A stretch of 64,000 nt of DNA. Source: JAPPKS01 sp963667895 (GTDB taxonomy: Bacteria > Poribacteria > WGA-4E > PCPOR2b). This document shows, one piece after another, positions 45,082 through 55,900 of this stretch (positions are counted from its first letter, which is position 1; the number at the start of each line of letters is the position of its first letter). Made by a program: the position numbers and the translations under genes. The stretch covers positions 310,001-374,000 of the forward strand of contig OZ245030.1 of assembly GCA_965223985.1 (NCBI GenBank), read 5' to 3'. The notes below the pieces were generated by a model. That model worked only from the letters and a program-made list of their open reading frames with translations. It did not search any database and was not told the origin of the DNA.

Positions 45082-47010
45082 CTAAACCCATGTCTGATAC
45101 ATTTGCATTTTAAATGCCCACCCAATGATGCCCCATAGGCAAGCCATTGAATAGTCTCCAAGGATTAAGCCTGCAAAAAAGGGGATCGCCTTTCGATAGG
45201 CTTTCAACCCACCATACCGTAGAATTCCCAACTTGAGCGCCCAACAGAGAAGCATAGGAAACCAGATGAAGGATAGGTCGCCCCATCTGCCTGTCCCGAT
45301 TACATATCCGATTGGATGAAAGGGCCACCAGAGAAAACGCAGTTTCAACGCGGATAGAATAAGGGTGACTCCGAACCCAGTGCCCATAGCGATTATCGCA
45401 GGATAGTTGTATTCCGTCGGCGAATTTAGCCAGCGCTGAAGACGATTGAAGCATTCCCAAGCGATTCCCCCTCCACCTACACCGGCGCCACGCTCATACG
45501 CGTGGGAATAATAGACCGTCCAGGTCGTAACGATACTCACAGCAAGCGCAGCTAGCATTACCACGGTGAGTTTTCGACTGTTTAATTGCGCCTGTTCACT
45601 GATTCGGAAGGCTTCAAGCTGGTTAGGCATTGGATGCGACGTGTTGACTCGGTTTAGCCAGTAAAGGAACGACATGAGGGTTAAGTTCTTTGCGCCAACG
45701 GTCCTCGTTCCCAGTGCGGCAACCATCGTTGTTGCCGGATCTTTGAATATTACCTCGTGCATGGGCGGGCCTAGACCTGCTCTGACTTTTGTCAGACTGA
45801 TTGCCATCAAGAAGTAAATTGCGATAAACAGTAGAAACACCCAAATGGAAAACCCTGCTTTTACTGCAAACAATATAAGGAAAAACACTCCGACGACGAT
45901 TCCCCAAATAGCCCATTTATATTTCATGGGTTCCTTCGCGTCGTCAATTTCCCCCTTCCCTGTTGCGGCTAAGGTGAAAACCTGTTTCAAGTGTCTGCGC
46001 CCCACCCATAACGCCAGTAGACCCAATCCGATCCATGCCCCTTCTGACTGTTCATCGAGATATAGATCCATCTGCAGTCCCAACGCACTTTTTAGCACGA
46101 GCACACCTTTTGCAAAGAAAAAGAAGAACAATGATGAGAATGCCAGATCCAAGGGCATAAAAAAGGAGAGGCCAATAGCGAAAGGGTGAAGTGCTATCAG
46201 CATGGTTCCAACGGCGTTCCAGGGCCGTTCGAGGAATAGGTGTGTGATTCGGTTGTCCAGCGCTCGAATCGGCAGCGAAGGCAGCGCAGGAAATAAATGA
46301 CTCAAGCCGTTAATCAAGCCACCACCTGCCGCGATGCCAAACCCAATCCACATCAACTTGTTCGTGAAGAAGCTGGCTGGTTTTCTCCCCATTTCCAGCG
46401 GTAACCACGTGATCGGATACGTCAGCCGTTCATAGTCGGTGAACTGCTTTCTCAAAATGGTGTTCATGCACATCAGTACAAAATAGAGAACCAACATGAA
46501 AATAGACCAAGTTAGCAGCGGGACCAGCCAACTGTTGAAGTTCTGCGACATCCAAAACGACGAATCGCCCTCATAAAATCCTCTCAACACTTGTGTATTC
46601 TGCACCGTCATCCAGTCGGGAATGTGCCCTAGAAAAAGGTTATCCCAGTCATTTTCTGAGGAGGCGAACCAATACGGATGGGGTAGCATATAAGCCAGAT
46701 AGCTCAGGTGCGGGGCACCACCTACAGTAGAAACCATAATCAGCATGATATATATCACCAGCGCCTCCGAACCATGCAGGGCATAGTGAGGACGTATACG
46801 TGCCAGTAGGGGGTTAAGAAGAAGAATGACTAGCAGGGTGAAGACAGTGTTCGAGAAGAGCGACATATAACTGTGCAGGATGCCGCCGTAGAAGGGGATG
46901 AAGAGATTGATCCAGTACGAGTTGATGATGACAAGAAGAAGCCCGATGATTAGTACACGGAGGGTAAGACCGCTAGCGCTTTTCTTCTCGAATTCAGAAG
47001 AGTTATTCAT
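45082..47010 (-). CDS. DUF6785/DUF6784-family polytopic membrane protein
   Basis: A 642-residue protein with about 14 hydrophobic helices. The opening VLIIGLLLVIINSYWINLF, the segment GGAPHLSYLAYMLPHPYWFA, and RKQFTDYERLTYPITWLPLEM match the DUF6785 family common in Planctomycetes and Poribacteria. The C-terminal part with AGVGGGGIAWECFNRLQRWL and LRFLWWPFHPIGYVIGTG matches DUF6784. It looks like an oligopeptide-transporter-type carrier, but no substrate is established. It lies 67 bp after a dehydrogenase gene, and with the XylG-type ATPase upstream it may belong to a sugar or sugar-acid uptake operon. Confidence 0.82.
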   Translation of the reverse strand: MNNSSEFEKKSASGLTLRVLIIGLLLVIINSYWINLFIPFYGGILHSYMSLFSNTVFTLLVILLLNPLLARIRPHYALHGSEALVIYIMLIMVSTVGGAPHLSYLAYMLPHPYWFASSENDWDNLFLGHIPDWMTVQNTQVLRGFYEGDSSFWMSQNFNSWLVPLLTWSIFMLVLYFVLMCMNTILRKQFTDYERLTYPITWLPLEMGRKPASFFTNKLMWIGFGIAAGGGLINGLSHLFPALPSLPIRALDNRITHLFLERPWNAVGTMLIALHPFAIGLSFFMPLDLAFSSLFFFFFAKGVLVLKSALGLQMDLYLDEQSEGAWIGLGLLALWVGRRHLKQVFTLAATGKGEIDDAKEPMKYKWAIWGIVVGVFFLILFAVKAGFSIWVFLLFIAIYFLMAISLTKVRAGLGPPMHEVIFKDPATTMVAALGTRTVGAKNLTLMSFLYWLNRVNTSHPMPNQLEAFRISEQAQLNSRKLTVVMLAALAVSIVTTWTVYYSHAYERGAGVGGGGIAWECFNRLQRWLNSPTEYNYPAIIAMGTGFGVTLILSALKLRFLWWPFHPIGYVIGTGRWGDLSFIWFPMLLCWALKLGILRYGGLKAYRKAIPFFAGLILGDYSMACLWGIIGWAFKMQMYQTWV

Positions 47011-47077
47011 GCTGTAGCCTCAACACATTCTGCCCAAGTGAGGATCCTATCCACCGTTCACAATAATTTCCCCAAAA

Positions 47078-48046
47078 CTACTCAAAAACTTCCGGGTTTA
47101 CAACATGCCGTGGGGACTTTCCCTTGAACACCGCCGCCATATCGTTAGCCATGCTCTCGAAGATTTTCGTCATCGCCCGCGGCGTCAATCCCAACGCATG
47201 AGGCGATGTCACACAGTTGGGCGATTGAAAGATGGGATGACTGACATCTGGGGGTTCCGGTTGGAAAACGTCTAGTCCAACACCTCCTAATTTACCGGAT
47301 TCCAGGGCTTCAAAAAGCACATCCAGACTTTCAATAAGCCCGCCCCGTGCTAGGTTAACAATGTAAGCGCCTGGCTTAATCTTTTGCAACCGGTCTCGGT
47401 TAATTAGTCCCTGTGTTTCATCGGTCAGGGCAGCATGGATAGAGACGAAGTCTGACCGCTTCAATAGAGATTCAAGGTCAACAAGTTCAGTCTCAAGCTG
47501 CTTCGCTCGTTCGTTTGATACATAGGGATCGTACGCTAGAATCGTTACATTAAACGGCCGAATCAACTCCGCCAGGATTTGTCCGATTCGTCCGAAGCCG
47601 ATAATTCCCAAGGTAGCGCCATCCAAGTCACCTGGCTGGGTTTCAAAGCGGCTATTCCAGTTGCCAAGCTTTAGCTGTTGGTCCCAAAAGACTACCTTCT
47701 TACACAAGGCGAAGATGAGAGCAACTGCTGCCTCTGCTATTGCGCGGGCGTTGGCTCCGGGTGTGTAAACCACCGGAATTCTACGTGAGGTGGCGGCTTT
47801 GATGTCTACATTGTCATATCCTACACCGGAGCGACCGATTACCTTTAATTCCGTCGCTGCATTTATGACGCGAGCGCTCACGCTTCCCTCAACACCGCGT
47901 ACGACTAGACCGATAGCTCCATCTAAGAGCGGCAGTAACACTTCCTCTTCAAAAGCTGAAGCAATAATGACTTCGCCGTATGGGCGCAAAATTTCAACTG
48001 CGATATTGTCAATGGGACCTGTACAAACTATTCTTGAGTTTTCCAT
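47078..48046 (-). CDS. D-isomer 2-hydroxyacid dehydrogenase (SerA/CtBP-like)
   Basis: NAD-dependent dehydrogenase of 322 residues. The NAD-binding loop is GIIGFGRIGQIL; the catalytic Arg lies in NLARGGLIESL, the Glu in DVFQPEPPD and the His in SPHALGLTPRA. There is no C-terminal ACT domain, so it is unlikely to be the main regulated phosphoglycerate dehydrogenase. It may act on a sugar acid or glyoxylate/hydroxypyruvate given the neighbouring sugar ABC ATPase. Specificity cannot be read from sequence. Confidence 0.87.
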   Translation of the reverse strand: MENSRIVCTGPIDNIAVEILRPYGEVIIASAFEEEVLLPLLDGAIGLVVRGVEGSVSARVINAATELKVIGRSGVGYDNVDIKAATSRRIPVVYTPGANARAIAEAAVALIFALCKKVVFWDQQLKLGNWNSRFETQPGDLDGATLGIIGFGRIGQILAELIRPFNVTILAYDPYVSNERAKQLETELVDLESLLKRSDFVSIHAALTDETQGLINRDRLQKIKPGAYIVNLARGGLIESLDVLFEALESGKLGGVGLDVFQPEPPDVSHPIFQSPNCVTSPHALGLTPRAMTKIFESMANDMAAVFKGKSPRHVVNPEVFE

Positions 48047-48091
48047 ATCAATTTTCCATTAAGTTTGAATTCCATTAGAATAGTTACACAT

Positions 48092-49645
48092 TTACCGTTC
48101 GCCTGCGGCACAGCGTAGAACCTCCGCTTGAGTAGTATTGTCATTAACAAATTCCCCCGAAATTTCCCCCTCATGCAACACAAGGATTCGATCGCTCATG
48201 TGCAAGATTTCGGGGAGCTCGGATGAGACCATCACGATTGCAACCCCTTTTCGGGCAAGTTGAGCAACCAACCTGTGAATCTCCGCTTTGGCGCCCACAT
48301 CAATGCCACGTGTAGGCTCGTCAAGGAGAAGAATCCTCGGCTGAGTCATCAGGCATTTGCCCAATACTACCTTCTGTTGATTGCCGCCGCTAAGATGATT
48401 GACAGGTGCATCAAGCGAGGTAGCCTTAATCTGCAGAGATTCAACATAGTGATTGCTTTGGCGAAACTCTTCGTTCCGATTGATAATCCCACGAGGCGCA
48501 AGCTGTGTCTCCGGTTCCATACTTAGGGCATCAAGGCTAGCGAGCGTCATGTTCCGGGGAACATCGGTGTCAAGGATTAATCCGTACCGCTTGCGATCCT
48601 CGCTGACAAGACCTATCCCGTGACTAATCGCGTCGTGAGGAGAATCGATCAAAACCTGAATGCCATCGACGACGATTTCGCCTGTACACCTGCCCGGATA
48701 GGCACCAAAAATGGCATTTATTAGCTCTGTCCGTCCGGATCCCATCAGTCCTGCGATTCCGATAATTTCCCCGTAGCGCACCGTAAAATTTATGTCTCTG
48801 AGAAATTTCTGATTGGGTTTATCCGGATAATCGGCATTGAGGTTTCGCACTTGTAGAGCGACCTCTCCGATTTGCTTTTCGCTTTTCGGGTAGAAATCCG
48901 CCAATTCACGTCCAACCATCCGTGTAATCAGTTCACCTTCATTGCACTCATCCATCGGAAAAGTACCTACTGTTTTACCGTCACGCAGGACGGTTACGCT
49001 ATTCGCAATCTCAAAAATTTCCTTCAGCTTATGCGTGATGTAAATACAAGAGACACCTTTCTCACGCAGTTGACGGAGGATGTGTATCAGGTTTTCTATT
49101 TCACTTTCAGTCAGTGCGGCAGTCGGCTCATCAAGCACAAGCAGACGCGCTTCACGAGACAGGGCTTTGGCGATTGCCACCAATTGCTGCCCGCCGATCC
49201 CCAATTGATTCACTGGGGTTTGAGGCTGAAGAGAAAGTCCAAAATTTGCTAGCAGACACACTGCCTGATGATATAGCTGATTCCAATTGATGAACCCAAT
49301 CCGCTTGGGTTCCTGACCCAAATAGATATTTTCGCCGACTGTCATTTCTGGAACCAATGCTAGTTCTTGATGGATTATCGCAACACCGGCATTTTCGGCG
49401 TCGCAGACAGTGCTGAAATGATGAGGACGACCATTTATGCTTATCCTACCCGTGTAAGCGCCATGAGGGTAAGCGCCACCAAGGACTTTAATCAGAGTTG
49501 ATTTGCCTGCGCCGTTCTCACCGCAAAGTGCGTGGATTTCTCCGTGCCGCACATCAAATGAAACGTCATCAAGCGCTCGGACACCCGGGAAGTCCTTTGT
49601 TATGGATTGCATTTCGAGAAGAGGGTGTGCCATAGTTAAATTCAT
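48092..49645 (-). CDS. Sugar ABC transporter ATPase, XylG type
   Basis: Cytoplasmic double-ABC ATPase (517 residues) of the ribose/xylose/galactose importer family. First half: Walker A GENGAGKST, signature LGIGGQQLVAIAKAL, Walker B LLVLDEPTA. Second half: a degenerate P-loop GLMGSGRTE, signature LSGGNQQKVVLGKCL and Walker B LLLDEPTRG. Features such as GGAYPHGAYTG and VSEDRKRYGL are closest to the XylG group. The permease and binding protein are not in the window. It is followed by the dehydrogenase and DUF6785 genes with short gaps, possibly one operon. The start may instead be the ATG 12 bases later. Confidence 0.9.
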   Translation of the reverse strand: MNLTMAHPLLEMQSITKDFPGVRALDDVSFDVRHGEIHALCGENGAGKSTLIKVLGGAYPHGAYTGRISINGRPHHFSTVCDAENAGVAIIHQELALVPEMTVGENIYLGQEPKRIGFINWNQLYHQAVCLLANFGLSLQPQTPVNQLGIGGQQLVAIAKALSREARLLVLDEPTAALTESEIENLIHILRQLREKGVSCIYITHKLKEIFEIANSVTVLRDGKTVGTFPMDECNEGELITRMVGRELADFYPKSEKQIGEVALQVRNLNADYPDKPNQKFLRDINFTVRYGEIIGIAGLMGSGRTELINAIFGAYPGRCTGEIVVDGIQVLIDSPHDAISHGIGLVSEDRKRYGLILDTDVPRNMTLASLDALSMEPETQLAPRGIINRNEEFRQSNHYVESLQIKATSLDAPVNHLSGGNQQKVVLGKCLMTQPRILLLDEPTRGIDVGAKAEIHRLVAQLARKGVAIVMVSSELPEILHMSDRILVLHEGEISGEFVNDNTTQAEVLRCAAGER

Positions 49646-49681
49646 AAGAATCGCGTTCGGGCAACCGTGGTTTACTTCTTA

Positions 49682-51037
49682 TCAATTGATTGTCTGCCTG
49701 ACTCTTAGACGCGCTGCGAAAGCACCATCCATGCCGTGGTCATGCGGAAAGGTTTGTAGAAAACCTTCAGGAGTGATTGCGCGAGAAGAAATAGCGGGTA
49801 GGAATTCTCCAGCGTTTTCGACGACAAAGTGCGGATGGGTCTTGAGGAAACGTTGAATAACCATCTCGTTCTCTTCCGGTTCGGTGCTACATGTACTATA
49901 AACAAGAACACCACCTGGTTTAACGTTTCGCGCCGCGTTTTGCAAAAGGTTAAACTGTAGTTGAGCAAGCTCGTTAATCTGTTCAGGTGTTTTGTTCCAG
50001 CGTATATCCGGATGGCGCCGCAGCGCTCCGAATCCAGAACAGGGCACATCAATGAGGAGGTAATCCGCATCTTTGAGGAAATCAAGTTGGGCGTTGGCAG
50101 CATCCGCGACTTGCACTTGGACAGTTGTTATACCGAGGCGTTGGCAGTTTTCCTCAACTCGTCGAACCCTGTTTTGTGAAACATCCACAGCAATAATCTG
50201 GCCGTCGTTTTCCATGAGTTGCGCGATATGGCTCGTCTTCCCACCGGGCGCCGCACAAAGATCTACAACCTTTTTACCGGGTTGGGGACATAGCAAGTGC
50301 GCTACTAACATCGCACTTTCATCTTGTACGTAGAACCAGCCATTCTGGTAAGCTTGCAATGACTGGATAGAAGGTGAATCCACAAGCAACAAACCGTCGG
50401 GCGTTATTTGGCTCTCCTTGACTGAAGTGCTATCCGCCGTGAGTGATTCGACTAACTTAACTCGACTGGTTTTCAAGGAATTGACACGGATAGATAGTGG
50501 TGCGACCTGATTACTTGCGCGACAGAACGCGAGCGTCCACTGAACACCGTAGTGCATCAGCCAGCGTTTCACCAACCACAACGGGTAGGAAAGTGAAATC
50601 GAGATATGCTGGAGAGGATCGGATTCTAGAGCTGAATACTGAAGGCTAGCAGCATCTCGCTGAACTGTACGCAGAACGGCATTGATAAATCGTGCCCGCT
50701 TCAGTTTTGGTTTTGCCAGTTCGACTGTTTCATAGATAGCGGCATGTGAAGGAATCCTGTCTAGGTGAAGCAATTGATATATCCCTAACCTCAAAAGGTT
50801 GCGGCTCCTCAGATCCAAATGAAAGCGACCCTCCACAAAATGGCGGAGAGTCCAATCAAGTTGCTTTCTCCACCGAACCACTCCATAAACGAGTTCATTA
50901 AGCAATCCACGATCTATAGCATTCAAATGACTTCGCTCAATCGCTTGATTAATTAGAGGAGCAATAGTTGTTCTGCCTTCTTCCAGTTGAATCAGACAGT
51001 CCAACGCAAGTTGGCGCACTGAAGTTAATTTTTTCAT
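49682..51037 (-). CDS. rsmB: 16S rRNA (cytosine-967-C5)-methyltransferase
   Basis: S-adenosylmethionine-dependent rRNA methyltransferase, 451 residues. The N-terminal NusB-like domain (RQLALDCLIQLEEGRTTIAP) is followed by the catalytic domain with SAM site VDLCAAPGGKTSHIAQLM. The two catalytic cysteines lie in DVPCSGFGALRRHPDIRW and VYSTCSTEPEENE. Full length and intact. It lies 36 bp upstream of the XylG-type gene. Confidence 0.94.
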   Translation of the reverse strand: MKKLTSVRQLALDCLIQLEEGRTTIAPLINQAIERSHLNAIDRGLLNELVYGVVRWRKQLDWTLRHFVEGRFHLDLRSRNLLRLGIYQLLHLDRIPSHAAIYETVELAKPKLKRARFINAVLRTVQRDAASLQYSALESDPLQHISISLSYPLWLVKRWLMHYGVQWTLAFCRASNQVAPLSIRVNSLKTSRVKLVESLTADSTSVKESQITPDGLLLVDSPSIQSLQAYQNGWFYVQDESAMLVAHLLCPQPGKKVVDLCAAPGGKTSHIAQLMENDGQIIAVDVSQNRVRRVEENCQRLGITTVQVQVADAANAQLDFLKDADYLLIDVPCSGFGALRRHPDIRWNKTPEQINELAQLQFNLLQNAARNVKPGGVLVYSTCSTEPEENEMVIQRFLKTHPHFVVENAGEFLPAISSRAITPEGFLQTFPHDHGMDGAFAARLRVRQTIN

Positions 51038-51223
51038 TATGCATGAGGTGCTTATCTATTCGCTAAAAGAGCTACGCCGCTGGATAAACAAAGACTAGTA
51101 GTGATACCCTTATTCACCAGTCAATGTGAGTTATTTTCACAGTAGCGGCTATCGTCCTACTGCGCGAAATTAGCTAGCTTAGCGAAAATCAGTTTGAATT
51201 CGAGATTTTCGTGATTGAAAGAG

Positions 51224-52669
51224 TTATCGAGGAAAAGCGGGAAGTTCCAAACCTGCAATATACTGAAGAATGCGAACTACCTGGTGGCTGTAACCAAATT
51301 CGTTGTCATACCACACGTACAGCACACACCGATGCCCAGACACTATGGTTGCTAACGAGTCAATTATCCCTGTTTTCAAATTCCCTGTGAAGTCGCTGGA
51401 AACTGCATCGGGGGAACTGGTGAAATCAATCTGTCCTTGCAAAGCTGAATCGAGCGAAATGCCGCGCAGATAGTAGTTTACTTCCTTTACCGTGCTCTCT
51501 TTCCCTAGTGTCAGATTCAAAATGGCAAGTGATACATTCGGCGTTGGTACGCGAATCGCATTAGCTGTTAATTTGCCTGCCAATTCCGGCAACACTTTTC
51601 CTACCGCTTCCGCAGCACCTGTTTCTGTTATAACCATGTTCAGCGGTGCACCCCGGCCTCTCCGACTCTTTTTGTGGTAGTTATCAATAAGATTCTGGTC
51701 ATTGGTGTATGAATGACAAGTTTCAATGTGACCTTCTTCAATTTGGAAACGTTCGTGCATCACCTTAATGACGGGCACAATTGCATTAGTAGTACAGCTA
51801 GCCGCGGAAACAATCTTCTCGCCCGCTATAATGGCATGGTTGTTTACGCCGTAAACGATATTGGGGATATCTCCCTTGCCCGGTGCGGTAAGGATGATTT
51901 TTGCAACGCCTTCAGCTTTGAGGTGTCGCTCGAGCCCACTTCTATCGCGCCAGACACCCGTGTTATCAAGGACAATCGCATTGTGGATTCCGTACTCGCT
52001 ATAGCGGGCATGTTCTGGCGTGTCTGCGTACAGGAGACGTACCATGTTGCCGTTGGCAATGAAAGCGTTTTCTGCCTCGTTGACAATAATGGTCCCTTTG
52101 AACTGACCATGGACGGAGTCGCGTCGTAGTAGGCTAGCTCGTTTCAGAAGATCGCCTCTAATCTCGTTACGCACTACGACAGCTCGCAATCTCCAATTAG
52201 CGCCGCCCCCACTTCTCTCAATGAGAATCCGAGCCAGCGTTCTACCGATTCGTCCAAATCCATAGAGGACAACATCTTGCGGTTCAACCAAGGTCGTTTT
52301 TTTACCAATGTTAATTCCCGCCAGTTCTTGTCTAACAAAGTTGTCTAAGGTCGTGTCTGTCTCATTGCGCCGGTACCTAGTAGTCAACTTACCAATGTCA
52401 ATCCGAGCTGGTGATAGGTTCAACTGGCTCATCGCTTGAAGAATACGTAAGCTTGTGAAGGCAGAGAGTTCGTCTTTGACAATCTGGCGAGTAAATCGAT
52501 GAGCTTTTAGAATATCAATTGTGGAGCCATGAACTAGGGAATGACCGTAGACCGTAGTAACCACGCCGTGATTCCGATAAAGTTTTCCAATCAGCGGAAT
52601 CATTGACTCGGCGGCTTCTTCCAGTTTTCTCCAGTCGTTAGAATAGGATTCCATTTTCTGATCTCTCAT
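51224..52669 (-). CDS. gap: Glyceraldehyde-3-phosphate dehydrogenase, long form
   Basis: GAPDH of 481 residues. The NAD-binding site is YGFGRIGRTLARIL, the catalytic Cys lies in SAASCTTNAIVPV, and HSYTNDQNLIDNYHKKSRRG, RRGRGAPLNMVITETGAAEA and the final WYDNEFGYSHQVVR are intact. An extra ~125 residues precede the Rossmann domain (from ESYSNDWRKLEEAAESMI), as known for a less common long GAPDH group of bacteria. The extension suggests a separate physiological role such as gluconeogenesis. A ribosome site AGAGGTAAAG precedes the ATG. Confidence 0.92.
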   Translation of the reverse strand: MRDQKMESYSNDWRKLEEAAESMIPLIGKLYRNHGVVTTVYGHSLVHGSTIDILKAHRFTRQIVKDELSAFTSLRILQAMSQLNLSPARIDIGKLTTRYRRNETDTTLDNFVRQELAGINIGKKTTLVEPQDVVLYGFGRIGRTLARILIERSGGGANWRLRAVVVRNEIRGDLLKRASLLRRDSVHGQFKGTIIVNEAENAFIANGNMVRLLYADTPEHARYSEYGIHNAIVLDNTGVWRDRSGLERHLKAEGVAKIILTAPGKGDIPNIVYGVNNHAIIAGEKIVSAASCTTNAIVPVIKVMHERFQIEEGHIETCHSYTNDQNLIDNYHKKSRRGRGAPLNMVITETGAAEAVGKVLPELAGKLTANAIRVPTPNVSLAILNLTLGKESTVKEVNYYLRGISLDSALQGQIDFTSSPDAVSSDFTGNLKTGIIDSLATIVSGHRCVLYVWYDNEFGYSHQVVRILQYIAGLELPAFPR

Positions 52670-52900
52670 CTTTACCTCTTTTCTTTGTTGGTGATGCGAC
52701 TACTAATTATAGTTTAATAATAATTTAACTCGCTGAACGGTCCTAGCATACTTGTTTTGTACTGTTGCGGCTAAATCCGACGGGATTTCGCTCCGGTTGG
52801 CTTAACATGCTTCGCCTCTAGAGGACGTAAATGACGCACACTGTAGAACGGAATGTTTAACAAAAACACAAAAATCAAAATGCCGTCACTAAATCCAACT

Positions 52901-55900
52901 TTACATATCTGTGTAATAATCCTGAAGCGGGATAACAGTCAACTCTTCACGACGAAGTGCCTCAATTCCGTTGACGGCCGCGGATGCACCGGAGATGGTG
53001 GAAAAGAGCGGAATGCCATAATCAATTGTCATTTTTCGAATCAACTGTTCTGCAGGATGGTGTTCATAGCCTGTTGGAGTATTGATAATAAGATTCACAG
53101 CGTGATTCTTTACATAGTCGTGAATTGTAGGGCGTCCCTTTCCAATACTGTGGACCAATGTAACCTCCAGCCCATTCCTACGCAGTACTTTCGCTGTCCC
53201 GTGAGTGGCAATTAGTTGAAATCCGATGTCGGATAGTTTTTTGGCGATAAAAATGATGGCGCGTTTATCTTTATTTTTGACGCTGATAAAGGCATGTCCA
53301 TTAACGGGCAATGGGTAGCCGCATGCCTTTTGAGCTTTGGCGAAGGCTTGAGAAAGGTCCTTATCGATTCCCATGACCTCGCCTGTTGACTTCATCTCGG
53401 GACCGAGTTGTGAATTTGCCCCTGGAAAGCGATTGAATGGAAAAACGGGTGCTTTCACACAGAAATAATTCCTTTGAATCTCTTTGGTGAAACCGAGTTC
53501 TTCAAGGGTTTTTCCCGCCATGAGCCGCGCAGCATGTTTTGCCAATGGTACCCCGATTGCTTTACTGACAAACGGTATGGTCCGCGAGGCACGCGGGTTA
53601 ACTTCCAACACATAAATCTCGTTGTTCTTGATGGCATACTGAACGTTCATCAGTCCTCGAACGTTGAGGGCTTTTGCAAGTGCGTAAGTACTGCTCTTGA
53701 GTTCTTCAAGTTGTTCCTCAACGAGGGTGTAGGGCGGCAGCACACAGTCACTGTCTCCAGAATGGATTCCAGCTTCCTCAATGTGCTCCATGATACCCCC
53801 GACGACGGTCATTCTTCCGTCAGAAATTGCATCGACATCCACCTCAATCGCATCTTCCAGATATTTGTCAATCAGTACCGGATGTTCTGGTGAAGCGGCA
53901 ACTGCGGAGTCCATGTATTCCTCCAAAAGGGTTTGATCGTAGACAATTTGCATTGCCCGTCCGCCGAGCACATAAGAGGGACGAACAATGACGGGATACC
54001 CGAGCGATGCAGCGATTGGCTTTGCTTCCTCAATCGAAGTTGCGGTTCCATTTGGAGGTTGCACCAGACCGATTTCATTCAACACCGCTTTGAACAATTT
54101 CCGATCTTCTGACCGCGCAATATCATCAGGACTGGTTCCGATAATAGGCACACCTGCGTCTTTGAGCGCAAGCGCGAGATTCAAGGGTGTTTGCCCGCCA
54201 AACTGAACGATGACGCCATCGGGTTGCTCACGATCGCTAATGTTCAAAACATCTTCAAGTGTGAGCGGCTCAAAATAGAGGCGATCCGAGGTATCATAAT
54301 CCGTACTCACTGTTTCAGGATTACTGTTAACCATAATGGTCTCAATACCATCTTGCTTAAGCGCCATCGCTGCGTGAACACAGCAATAGTCAAACTCAAT
54401 TCCCTGACCAATCCGATTTGGTCCGCCTCCCAAAATGATTACCTTTCTTTTGGAGGTCGGGCGAACTTCATCTTCACTGCTGTAAGTTGAATAGTAGTAA
54501 GGTGTTTTCGCCTCAAACTCAGCAGCGCATGTATCAACGGTTTTAAAAGTCGCTTCAATTCCCGCTTCCTTTCGCAGCAACCTGACATATGATTCAGAAA
54601 CATCCCACAGTTCAGCAATCTGGCGATCTGAAAATCCATACTGTTTCGACTTACACAGCAGGGAAATCAATTGGCGATTCAATGGGTTCATAGGTGAAGC
54701 CGATCCCCATTTTTTCATTTCCTCCCTTCCCTGTTTCTCTAGTTGCGTTTCAAAGTCAACTATCTCTTTAATGTTATACAAAAAGAAGGGATCGATTCTG
54801 GTATAGCCATAAACCTGATCTACGCTCATACCACCTTGGAAAGCCTGTTTGATATAAAAAAGTCGTTCAACGTTGGGAAACGTCAGTTTCTGAGGCAGTT
54901 CAGCAACAGGAAGATTTGGGACCTGCTGATTCCCGAGTCCATACCACCCTGTTTCCAGCGATCGCAAGCCTTTCTGCAACGCTTCCTTGAAAGTGCGTCC
55001 GATCGCCATAGCTTCTCCAACCGATTTCATCTGGGTGGTCAGGGTTACATCGGCATCTGGGAATTTCTCAAATGCCCAGCGCGGGATCTTGACGACAACG
55101 TAATCGATCGTAGGTTCAAAGGAAGCGGGTGTTTGGCGAGTGATGTCGTTGGGGATTTCATCTAGCGTATAGCCGACTGCTAGCTTTGCCGCAATCTTGG
55201 CAATTGGGAATCCTGTGGCTTTGGACGCGAGGGCAGAACTCCTCGAAACACGTGGATTCATTTCGATAACGACCTGCTCTCCTGTCTGAGGATTGACAGC
55301 AAATTGGACGTTTGAACCGCCCGTATCAACACCAATTTCACGAATAATCTTAATTGCTGCATCTCGCATCTGCTGATATTCTTTATCTGTCAACGTCTGA
55401 ACAGGTGCGACTGTGATGCTATCGCCTGTATGGATTCCCATTGGGTCCACATTTTCAATTGAGCAGATAATCACGACATTATCTGTGTGATCGCGCATCA
55501 CCTCTAGTTCAAACTCTTTCCAACCAATTACGGACTCCTCGATTAACACCTCATTGACCGGGCTCAATGTCAAGCCATGTTCGACCATCTCTTTAAACTC
55601 TTCGATGTTATATGCAATTCCCCCACCAGTGCCACCAAGTGTGAATGCGGCGCGGATGATTGCGGGGTAGCCAATCATGGAGACAATCGTCACAGCATGT
55701 TCGACGGAGTGTACGGCTTCGCTATTTGGCACCGATAACCCAATTCGCTGCATTGACTTTTTGAAGAGTTCGCGATCTTCTGCCTTCTTAATCGCGTCAA
55801 GTTTCGCACCAATCAGTTCGATATTATATTTGTCTAGCACACCAGCTTCTGCAAGTTCAACGGAGACATTTAGTCCAGTTTGCCCCCCCAAAGTTGGCAG

